A stretch of DNA of 11,585 nucleotides, taken from positions 1 through 11,585 of the forward strand of contig DASQWR010000191.1 in the NCBI GenBank assembly GCA_035640155.1. The letters are read 5' to 3'. A program made the translations under genes and the position numbers. The notes beneath the pieces were generated by a model. That model saw only the letters and a list, made by a program, of their open reading frames with translations, ran no database searches and was not told where the DNA came from. Shown here piece after piece: positions 5,624 to 10,863 of this stretch (its first letter is position 1; every line of letters starts with the position of its first letter). This DNA comes from JALYQB01 sp035640155. GTDB lineage: Bacteria; Actinomycetota; Actinomycetes; Mycobacteriales; Pseudonocardiaceae.

Positions 5624-5803
5624 ATGAACGCCACCCACACCGGCCTGCTGGCCGGTCTCATCCTGGGCGCCGCCGTGGCGATCGGCGGGTTCAGCGCGCT
5701 GTTCGTCGCGCTGCTCGTCGGCGTCGTCGGCTTCGTCGTCGGCCGGGTGCTCGACGGTGAGCTCGACCTCGGCGAACTGCTCGGCCGGGGCCGGGACCGG
5801 TGA
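5624..5803 (+). CDS. DUF2273-like small membrane protein
   Basis: This 59-residue protein consists of two close hydrophobic segments (about 5-20 and 22-44) followed by a short charged tail, RVLDGELDLGELLGRGRDR. That pattern fits the DUF2273 small membrane proteins, which are encoded beside asp23 and amaP in Firmicutes. The start ATG at 5624 has AGGAGG at 5608-5613, a spacing of 10. ATG at 5600 is in frame but has no ribosome site, and its extra residues are polar. The next gene overlaps the stop codon by GTGA. It is the first clearly membrane-embedded product of the operon and probably gives the Asp23 proteins a docking site at the membrane. Exact function is not established for the family. 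Confidence 0.85.
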   Translation: MNATHTGLLAGLILGAAVAIGGFSALFVALLVGVVGFVVGRVLDGELDLGELLGRGRDR

Positions 5804-6276
5804 CGAGCACCGAGCAGCGGTCCGATCGGGACGCCGATCCAGAGCGTGGCGCCGATCCGGAGCGCGGCGCCGATCCGGCGCGGGACGAGGCCGATCGGTC
5901 CGCCTCCGATCGGCCCGCCCCCGACCGTCCCGCCGCCGAGGACCGCGGATCGCTGGAGGTGCACCCGACAGTGGTGCGCAAGGTGGCCGAGCGGGCCGCC
6001 GACACGACGCCTGGCGTGGTGAAGGCACCCCGTAAGATCGCCGGCCTCGAGGCCGGGGAGCAGGGTGCCAGCGCGAAGATCGACGGTTTCGGCGGCGAGG
6101 TCGACGTCACGCTGGACGTGGCCCTGCGCTACCCGTCCCCCGTCCGCGAGCGCATCGACGACATGCGCCAGCGCGTCACCGACGAGGTGCAGCGGATCAC
6201 CGGCTACCGGGTGCGCTCCGTCCGCATCACGGTGTCCGCGCTGCTGCCCAAGTCCCGACCCAGCCGAGTGGAGTGA
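5800..6276 (+). CDS. Asp23/Gls24 family envelope stress protein (second copy)
   Basis: 158 residues, starting at GTG 5800 that overlaps the DUF2273-like stop. Residues 1-49 are a charged, disordered Asp/Arg/Pro-rich stretch with three six-residue ADPERG-like repeats. The Asp23 domain follows (about 50-148): GSLEVHPTVVRKVAERAADT, a proline-containing loop, IDGFGGEVDVTLDVALRYP (94-112), the helix VRERIDDMRQRVTDEVQRITG and the strand RVRSVRITVSAL. It ends in PSRVE, like the first copy, although the two domains are otherwise quite different. It should therefore be a distinct subunit and not a recent duplicate. The final codons GTGGAG contain a GGAG that can serve as ribosome site for the following gene, coupling the two. 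Confidence 0.93.
   Translation: MTSTEQRSDRDADPERGADPERGADPARDEADRSASDRPAPDRPAAEDRGSLEVHPTVVRKVAERAADTTPGVVKAPRKIAGLEAGEQGASAKIDGFGGEVDVTLDVALRYPSPVRERIDDMRQRVTDEVQRITGYRVRSVRITVSALLPKSRPSRVE
5833..5886 (+). repeat. Three 18-bp tandem repeats in the second asp23 gene
   Basis: Units 5833-5850, 5851-5868 and 5869-5886 share the core GCCGATCCGGAGCGCGGC with a few changes. They encode ADPERG-like hexapeptides in the disordered N-terminal extension. The unit length keeps the frame. Confidence 0.75.
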
Positions 6277-6282
6277 GCCGCC

Positions 6283-6819
6283 GTGCGCGTTCTGTTGAGA
6301 CTGCTCTCCCCCGTCCTCGGGCTCGCCGTCGCCGGCGTCGGAGCGCTGGTCATTCTCGAGGCCGGCTGGGCGCTGGCCCGCCCACCTGCGGCGCCACTGG
6401 TGGTGCCGTGGAAGCAGTGGCGTGATCAGTTGGCCGGCTTTTCCTGGTCGGACTCCCCGGTCCTGGTGGTCGGGAGCGCACTGGTCCTGCTCGGCTTGCT
6501 GCTCCTGGTGCTGGCCGGTTCCGCTCGGCGGCACGACGTGCCGCTGACCGAACCGGCCGACGATGTGACCGTGGTGACCTCGCCCCGCTCGTTGGCGCGG
6601 CTGGTCGGCCACCGGGTCCGCGCCGAGGACGGGGTGCGCTCCGCCTCGGTGACCGCGGGCCGGAAGAAGGTGCGGGTGCGTGCCACCAGCGGGCTGAGCA
6701 CCGAGGCCGAGCTGCGACCCGCCCTGACGTCCACCGTGAACGACCTGATCGGCAGCCTGCCGCTGGCGAGCAAGCCACGCGTGCAGGTCGTCGTCGACTC
6801 ACCCAAGGACCGCCGATGA
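6283..6819 (+). CDS. DUF6286-like two-TM protein of the Asp23 operon
   Basis: 178 residues from GTG at 6283, nine bases after a GGAG that overlaps the end of the preceding asp23 gene. Two membrane segments (about 8-31 and 59-80) flank a roughly 27-residue loop that begins ARPPAAPLVVPWKQWRD and would face outside. The C-terminal half (about 95-173) is cytoplasmic with an Asp23-like order of helix and strand elements: SLARLVGHRVRAEDGV, VTAGRKKVRVRAT, a helix, and PRVQVVVDSP. Actinobacterial DUF6286 proteins have this layout and are encoded next to AmaP. I infer a membrane anchor whose cytoplasmic domain binds the soluble Asp23 proteins. The stop overlaps the AmaP start (ATGA). The family number is recalled from memory. 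Confidence 0.83.
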   Translation: MRVLLRLLSPVLGLAVAGVGALVILEAGWALARPPAAPLVVPWKQWRDQLAGFSWSDSPVLVVGSALVLLGLLLLVLAGSARRHDVPLTEPADDVTVVTSPRSLARLVGHRVRAEDGVRSASVTAGRKKVRVRATSGLSTEAELRPALTSTVNDLIGSLPLASKPRVQVVVDSPKDRR

Positions 6820-7412
6820 GCAGCCGTTCCTCCTTCGCCGTGGCCCGCTCAGCGGGCACGGAGCGCACCCTGACCACCCTGCTGGCCCTGGTGGCACTGG
6901 CTGGTGGCGTCGTGGTGCTTCTGGTCGGCACCGGCGTGTTCGGGTCCGCTCGGGCGGACCGGTCGCTGGTCGACCCGATCGCGGTCGAGCTGCTGCGCGC
7001 GAACCGTTCACTGGCGCTCGTCATCGCGATCGTCGCCGGCCTGCTGCTCGTACTGCTGGGACTGTGGTGGGCCCTGCGGTCGTTGCGCCCGGAACCCAAG
7101 CCGGACCTGGTGCTCGACCACTCCCGCCGGACGGGACTGACCGTGTCCTCCGGCGCGGTCGCCGAGGCGGTGCGCGCGGACACCGAGACCGTTCCCGGGG
7201 TGGACCGCGCCCGCGTACGGCTGGTAGGGGACACCGACAACCCCGCACTGCGGATCACCCTGTGGCTGCGGCAGGGCAGCGATGTCCGCGACATCTGGAA
7301 CGACCTGGACACCCGGGTGCTCTCCCGCGCCCGGGACGCCCTGGGTGTCGAACGGCTGCCAGCCGCGGTGCGGATCGAGCTCGACGCGGCGGAAGGGTCC
7401 CGAGTGAGCTGA
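6816..7412 (+). CDS. amaP: Alkaline shock response membrane anchor protein AmaP
   Basis: A 198-residue membrane anchor, the last gene of the operon, starting by ATGA overlap. Membrane segments lie at about 19-41 and 66-88, separated by a short loop. The cytoplasmic domain (about 97-192) has LTVSSGAVAEAVRADTETVPGV (108-129), VRLVGDTDNPALRITLWLRQG (134-154), a helix and PAAVRIELDAA (182-192), an Asp23-like strand and helix order. In S. aureus, AmaP holds Asp23 at the membrane; the same task fits here. The protein ends GSRVS, echoing the SRVE tail of the two Asp23 proteins. The stop codon is only 19 bases from the end of the convergent vapC gene. No terminator hairpin is visible between them, so transcripts may overlap. 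Confidence 0.88.
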   Translation: MSSRSSFAVARSAGTERTLTTLLALVALAGGVVVLLVGTGVFGSARADRSLVDPIAVELLRANRSLALVIAIVAGLLLVLLGLWWALRSLRPEPKPDLVLDHSRRTGLTVSSGAVAEAVRADTETVPGVDRARVRLVGDTDNPALRITLWLRQGSDVRDIWNDLDTRVLSRARDALGVERLPAAVRIELDAAEGSRVS

Positions 7413-7431
7413 GCCTGCCTGACGGAGAACC

Positions 7432-7863
7432 TCAAGTGCCGCGGGGCGTGGACCAGGTGACACCCGGAAAGCGGCTGAAGTCGCTGTCATAGGTCACGAC
7501 CTCGCCACGGTGCTCGATGGCGAGCGCAGCGAGGTGTGCATCGTTGGTGAGGTTTCCGCCGCTCCCGAACGGGGTCAGCAGGCCACAGAGCACATCGAGA
7601 TGCTGTGCCGTGGGCTCCAGCAGAACGCTCGTCGGCTGGGACAGCCAGGCTCGCGCGCGATCTACTGCCTGGCCCACGGTGAGGGGCGCCGGGAAGAGAC
7701 CGATCTTGGTGGACAGCCGGAGGAAAGCCAGCAGGCTGATCCAGCTGAAACCGACGGTGGATCGCCCGTTGAGTGCCGCGTCAAGCCACGTGATGGCGTC
7801 GTCGTGGTGCTCGGCGGACTCGTTCACCGCGTAGAGCAAGACATTGGCGTCGACGACCTTCAC
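7432..7863 (-). CDS. vapC: VapC-type PIN-domain ribonuclease toxin
   Basis: 143 residues, a PIN-domain endoribonuclease of the type II toxin family that usually cuts tRNA or rRNA. Acidic residues expected at the metal site are D5 (in VVDANVLLYAV), D108 (NLTNDAHLAALA) and D126/D128 (TYDSDF). The Glu usual in many PIN proteins near residue 46 is not seen in SLLAFLRL; I recall the same LLAFLR pattern in an actinobacterial VapC subfamily, so this need not mean loss of activity. The start is GTG at 7863, overlapping the antitoxin stop by GTGA, so translation is coupled to the antitoxin. The full length and intact motifs suggest a working toxin. Confidence 0.92.
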   Translation of the reverse strand: MKVVDANVLLYAVNESAEHHDDAITWLDAALNGRSTVGFSWISLLAFLRLSTKIGLFPAPLTVGQAVDRARAWLSQPTSVLLEPTAQHLDVLCGLLTPFGSGGNLTNDAHLAALAIEHRGEVVTYDSDFSRFPGVTWSTPRGT

Positions 7864-8111
7864 TTGCCCACCCGGGTCTTGCGCACCAGTTCATCGTCCT
7901 CCAGTTCTGCGGCAAGCTGCAGCGCACGATCGAGGTTGACCGCAGGCACGCCCATCCGTGCAGTGGCCGTCCGGAACGGTGCTCCGCGGTTCTCGTCGGC
8001 TCCGGCCCGGATCGCCTCGTTGAGCGCCTGCTTGAAGGAGATGCCGCGCTCGCGCATTCGACGCCTGATCAGTGCGGCGGTGTCGGGATCGAGGGTGACT
8101 GTGGTACGCAT
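7860..8111 (-). CDS. vapB: VapB-type ribbon-helix-helix antitoxin
   Basis: 83 residues. Residues 1-38 (MRTTVTLDPDTAALIRRRMR, then ERGISFKQALNEAIRAG) form a ribbon-helix-helix DNA-binding domain that should dimerise and bind the operator. The C-terminal part (about 50-80) with LDRALQLAAELEDDEL is the segment that would occupy the toxin active site. The start is ATG at 8111, preceded by a -10 box that leaves no leader, and there is no ribosome site upstream. It is the first gene of a two-gene operon with vapC and is expected to repress it together with the toxin. Confidence 0.9.
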   Translation of the reverse strand: MRTTVTLDPDTAALIRRRMRERGISFKQALNEAIRAGADENRGAPFRTATARMGVPAVNLDRALQLAAELEDDELVRKTRVGK

Positions 8112-8117
8112 GGGTAC

Positions 8118-8150
8118 ATCATAGCATCACCACAAATGATGCCATGATGC
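8118..8150 (-). promoter_or_regulatory. vapBC promoter with overlapping operator repeats
   Basis: On the minus strand TATGAT (8123-8118) is followed by 6 bases and then the vapB ATG, the spacing of a leaderless promoter. Immediately upstream, GCATCA (8124-8129) and TGATGC (8137-8142) form an inverted repeat with a 7-base spacer. A third TGATGC lies at 8145-8150, and a related CATCAT touches the -10 box. A VapB or VapBC complex bound here would cover the promoter. No good -35 is visible. Confidence 0.65.
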
Positions 8151-8174
8151 TTGCAGAGCTGGATGGCGGGCGGC

Positions 8175-9218
8175 TCAGGCCGTATTGTCGCTGGTAGGAC
8201 GCCTCGCACGGGATGGCTGCACCCGCAGCGGCTCGCCGGGCATCTTGGGATACTCGGGGGGATAGGGCAGGTCGCCGAGACCGGAGTTCCGCTCGTCCCG
8301 GGCGGCCCACTCCAGCGCGATCCCCAGGTCGAAGGCCTCTGCGTCGAGCCCGGCGTGCGCGTCTCCACGCGCGGCGAGCAGCGCGGGCACCGTGCGCACG
8401 TCGAAGTCGTCGGGGTGGACGTCGGGGAGGTCATCCCAGCTCAGGGGCATCGACACGGTGGCCCGCGGGGTGCCCCGCACCGACCACGCCGAGGCGATGG
8501 TGCGGTCCCGGGCGGCCTGGTTGAAGTCGAGGAAGACGCGCTCGCCGCGCTGCTCCTTCCACCACGACACAGTGGCGCGGTCCGGGATGCGCCGCTCGAC
8601 CTCGCGTGCCAGCGCGATCACCGCCCGGCGCACCTGCGTGAAGGTCCACTGCGGGCGGATCCGCACCGCGACGTGGATGCCGCGACCGCCGGAGGTCTTG
8701 GGGTAGCCGACCAGCCCGGCGCAGTCGAGCACCTCTCGCAGCACGCCCGCCACCGCGACCGCGTCGGAGAAGCCAGTGCCGGGCTGAGGGTCCAGGTCGA
8801 GGCGCAGCTCGTCGGGGTGGTCGACGTCGGGCCGGCGCACCGGCCAGGGATGGAAGTCGAAGGTGCCCAGGTTCGCCGCCCACACCAGCACGGCGGGCTC
8901 GGTGGGGCAGAGCTCCCGGGCGGTTCGGCCAGACGGGAAGGTGATCTCCACGGAGTCGACCCAGCCGGGGGCACCCTTGGGCAGCCGCTTGGCGTAGAAC
9001 GGCTCACCCGTCACCCCGTCGACGAAGCGCTTGAGCGTGGTCGGACGCTCGGCCAGCACCGCGAGCAACGGGTCGGCCACGGCGAGGTAGTACTCGACCA
9101 CCTCCCGCTTCGTGATCGAACGCTCGGGGAAGTACAGCTTGTCCGGATTCGACACCCGCACCGTTCGGATCGCGTGCGGGCCGGGCACCTCCAGCTCGAG
9201 CGCCTCACTCCGGCTCAC
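8175..9218 (-). CDS. LigD-type primase-polymerase (stand-alone NHEJ polymerase domain)
   Basis: 347 residues from GTG at 9218. It matches the polymerase domain of bacterial LigD, an archaeo-eukaryotic primase-type enzyme that adds nucleotides, often ribonucleotides, at double-strand breaks during end joining. Visible motifs are NPDKLYFPE (24-32), the metal-binding LDLDP with D141 and D143, the nucleotide-binding KTSGGRGIHV (174-183, H182) and the third acidic residue D231 in VFLDFNQ. The length is that of a single polymerase domain. There is no ligase or nuclease domain, as in the mycobacterial PolD1/Rv3730c-type proteins. The longer frame up to 9380 crosses the divergent gene and is not believed. 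No Shine-Dalgarno precedes 9218; a TAGCGT box eight bases upstream suggests leaderless translation. No ku gene is in the window. Confidence 0.92.
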   Translation of the reverse strand: MSRSEALELEVPGPHAIRTVRVSNPDKLYFPERSITKREVVEYYLAVADPLLAVLAERPTTLKRFVDGVTGEPFYAKRLPKGAPGWVDSVEITFPSGRTARELCPTEPAVLVWAANLGTFDFHPWPVRRPDVDHPDELRLDLDPQPGTGFSDAVAVAGVLREVLDCAGLVGYPKTSGGRGIHVAVRIRPQWTFTQVRRAVIALAREVERRIPDRATVSWWKEQRGERVFLDFNQAARDRTIASAWSVRGTPRATVSMPLSWDDLPDVHPDDFDVRTVPALLAARGDAHAGLDAEAFDLGIALEWAARDERNSGLGDLPYPPEYPKMPGEPLRVQPSRARRPTSDNTA

Positions 9219-9226
9219 GGCCGCGG

Positions 9227-9236
9227 ACGCTACCGT
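9227..9236. promoter_or_regulatory. Overlapping divergent -10 boxes
   Basis: The 24-base gap between the two divergent genes holds ACGCTACCGT. On the plus strand TACCGT (9231-9236) is 6 bases from GTG 9243. On the minus strand TAGCGT (9232-9227) is 8 bases from GTG 9218. The two hexamers share the TA at 9231-9232. Both match the TANNNT pattern and leave no room for a leader, so both mRNAs are probably leaderless and initiation may be mutually exclusive. Confidence 0.55.
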
Positions 9237-9242
9237 GGAGCC

Positions 9243-9575
9243 GTGACGGTGAGCGACTCGCAGCGCAACGAACCGGGCGCCGATGCAGCAGAGCGGCGCC
9301 GACTCGACGACGAGCTGATCGGACTGGACCGCGACGATCCCGAGGTGCAGGCGTTCGCCGAGCACCTGGAGCGGACCCACCGGCAGCGTCCGGGGTACAC
9401 GGTGGAGGGCTACCTCTCCGGCGTCGCCGACTTCGCGGACTCGGTCACCGGAGCCGGTGGGGGGCGCCGGCTGGTCGGGATCGGGGTGGTCGCGCTGCTG
9501 CTGCTCGGTGCGGTGTTCGCCGTCTGGGAGGCGCTCGTCTTCGTGTTCTCGACGTTCGCCGGCGCGGGGATGTGA
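9243..9575 (+). CDS. Hypothetical protein with one C-terminal membrane segment
   Basis: 110 residues from GTG 9243, or 108 from GTG 9249, where GGAG lies 8 bases upstream. The first start fits a leaderless promoter; the choice is open. The N-terminal two thirds are polar and strongly charged (ERRRLDDELIGLDRDDPEVQ, then AFAEHLERTHRQRPGY), probably helical. A hydrophobic segment (about 77-102, LVGIGVVALLLLGAVFAVWE) places it as a tail-anchored, single-pass membrane protein with the N-terminus inside. I do not recognise a family. It is divergent from the LigD-type polymerase and 52 bases before msrB, which has its own promoter. Confidence 0.75.
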   Translation: MTVSDSQRNEPGADAAERRRLDDELIGLDRDDPEVQAFAEHLERTHRQRPGYTVEGYLSGVADFADSVTGAGGGRRLVGIGVVALLLLGAVFAVWEALVFVFSTFAGAGM

Positions 9576-9615
9576 CGGACCGCTGACGGCAGCGGCGAGA
9601 CCGACGGATTCCGAT

Positions 9616-9621
9616 TAGCGT
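9616..9621 (+). promoter_or_regulatory. Leaderless-type -10 box of msrB
   Basis: TAGCGT is followed by six bases, GGAGGC, and then the msrB ATG. The GGAGG is one base from the start codon, too close to act as a Shine-Dalgarno. The arrangement equals TACCGT-GGAGCC-GTG at 9231-9245. No clear -35 is seen. Confidence 0.55.
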
Positions 9622-9627
9622 GGAGGC

Positions 9628-10071
9628 ATGGAACCGATCACCGGAGCCACGCCGAAGGTCGTGAAGTCTGACGCCGAGTGGCGCGAGCAGCTCAGCCCGC
9701 AGGAGTACGCCGTGCTGCGCAAGGCTGCCACCGAGCGCCCGGGCACCGGCGAGTACGAGCACACCAAGACCCAGGGCGTGTACGAGTGCCGGGCCTGCGG
9801 GGCGGAGCTCTTCCGCAGCGACGCCAAGTTCGAGTCGCACTGCGGCTGGCCGTCCTTCTTCACCCCGCTGGCCGGGGACAGCGTGCTGCTCAGGGAAGAC
9901 CGCGCCCTGGGCATGCGCCGCGTCGAGGTGCTGTGCGCCACCTGCCACAGCCACCTCGGGCACGTCTTCGAGGGTGAGGGATACGGCACCCCGACCGACC
10001 AGCGGTACTGCATCAACTCGGTCTCGTTGCGCCTGGTACCGGACGAGGGTCAGGCGACCAGCTCCACCTGA
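9628..10071 (+). CDS. msrB: Peptide-methionine (R)-S-oxide reductase MsrB
   Basis: A 147-residue cytoplasmic repair enzyme that reduces methionine-R-sulfoxide in proteins, using thioredoxin. The zinc is bound by C54/C57 (CRAC) and C103/C106 (CATC). The catalytic cysteine is C128 in RYCINS, next to the conserved HSHLGHVF (107-114). HCGWPSFF (71-78) lines the substrate pocket, and C72 may act as a resolving cysteine. The length is normal for a single-domain MsrB. The ATG at 9628 follows a leaderless-type -10 box. It converges on hemQ with a 69-base gap, an order that resembles the M. tuberculosis Rv2674/Rv2676c region as I remember it. Confidence 0.96.
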   Translation: MEPITGATPKVVKSDAEWREQLSPQEYAVLRKAATERPGTGEYEHTKTQGVYECRACGAELFRSDAKFESHCGWPSFFTPLAGDSVLLREDRALGMRRVEVLCATCHSHLGHVFEGEGYGTPTDQRYCINSVSLRLVPDEGQATSST

Positions 10072-10083
10072 CACGGCAGTCCG

Positions 10084-10117
10084 GGTGCTCGTGCCGGTTG
10101 CGCCGCGGGACAGCACC
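10084..10117. terminator. Possible bidirectional terminator between msrB and hemQ
   Basis: GGTGCT (10084-10089) and AGCACC (10112-10117) can pair across a 22-base GC-rich loop that itself can pair partly (CCG/CGG). It lies midway between the convergent stops of msrB (10071) and hemQ (10141). There is no T-run on either side, so this would be a structure-only terminator, as is common in actinobacteria. The evidence is weak. Confidence 0.3.
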
Positions 10118-10140
10118 GCCCGTCCTCCGGATCGGGGAAG

Positions 10141-10863
10141 CTAGGGCAGCGACGCCACCAGCTCGCTGATCGGGACCCGGGGGCCGGTGAAGAACGGAAC
10201 CTCCTCGCGCACGTGGCGCCGGGCTCGGCTGGCTCGCAGCGCCCGCATCAGGTCCACGATCCGGTGCAGCTCGTCGGCTTCGAACGCGAGAATCCACTCG
10301 TAGTCGCCGAGCGAGAACGCGGACACGGTGTTGGCGCGGACGTCCGGGTAGTCACGGGCCTGCCTGCCGTGCTCGGCGAGCATCTCGCGCCGCTCGGCGT
10401 CGGGCAGCAGGTACCACTCGTAGGACCGGACGAAGGGGTACACCGACACGTACCGCTTCGGCTCCTCCCCCGCGACGAACGCCGGGACGTGACTCTTGTT
10501 GAACTCAGCCGGCCGGTGCAGCGCCGCACTCGTCCACACCGGCACGCTCGCGCGGCCCAGCGCGGTCGTCCGTCGCAGGTCCGCGTACGCCGCCTGCAGC
10601 GGCTCGATCGCCTCCGCGTGCCACCAGACGAGGTAGTCCGCGTCCGCGCGCATCCCGGCGAGGTCGTACACCCCGCGGACCACAACCCCCTTGCCCCCCA
10701 GCACGTCGAGGAACTGCTGTGCCTCCGCACCCGCCCCCGAGTAACCGGTCGTCAACGGGTCCCGCAACAGTCGGCCGGGTTCGACCCGGAACGCCGACCA
10801 CATCGTGTACCGGATCGTGGCGTTCAGCTGCGCGTAGTCCAGACGGGCCATGCCCCTCATCAT
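10141..10863 (-). CDS. hemQ: Coproheme decarboxylase HemQ (ChdC)
   Basis: 240 residues. HemQ is the last enzyme of the coproporphyrin-dependent haem route. It decarboxylates two propionates of coproheme, using hydrogen peroxide, to give haem b. The family belongs to the chlorite dismutase fold. The key residues of the actinobacterial type are visible with the spacing known from Corynebacterium diphtheriae ChdC: distal H125, catalytic Y142 (VYPFVRSYEWYLLP) and proximal H165 (AEHGRQARDYP). The start at 10863 overlaps the hemG stop (ATGA). MARLDY at 10851 matches the usual N-terminus of homologues better and may be the true start. It is co-transcribed with hemG, the preceding pathway enzyme. Confidence 0.95.
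   Translation of the reverse strand: MMRGMARLDYAQLNATIRYTMWSAFRVEPGRLLRDPLTTGYSGAGAEAQQFLDVLGGKGVVVRGVYDLAGMRADADYLVWWHAEAIEPLQAAYADLRRTTALGRASVPVWTSAALHRPAEFNKSHVPAFVAGEEPKRYVSVYPFVRSYEWYLLPDAERREMLAEHGRQARDYPDVRANTVSAFSLGDYEWILAFEADELHRIVDLMRALRASRARRHVREEVPFFTGPRVPISELVASLP

Noticed and set aside
5371..6612. A 413-codon minus-strand open frame
   Set aside because: Low-complexity shadow of the plus-strand J-like, DUF2273-like and Asp23 genes, with no plausible start signal.
6350..7435. A 361-codon minus-strand open frame rich in Ser/Arg/Pro
   Set aside because: It is opposite the DUF6286-like and AmaP genes, whose membrane segments and start overlaps are convincing.
8151..9242. Long plus-strand frame running through the polymerase gene into the small membrane protein
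   Set aside because: Only the part after 9243 looks like a protein. The upstream part is His/Arg/Gly-rich antisense to a well-conserved polymerase.
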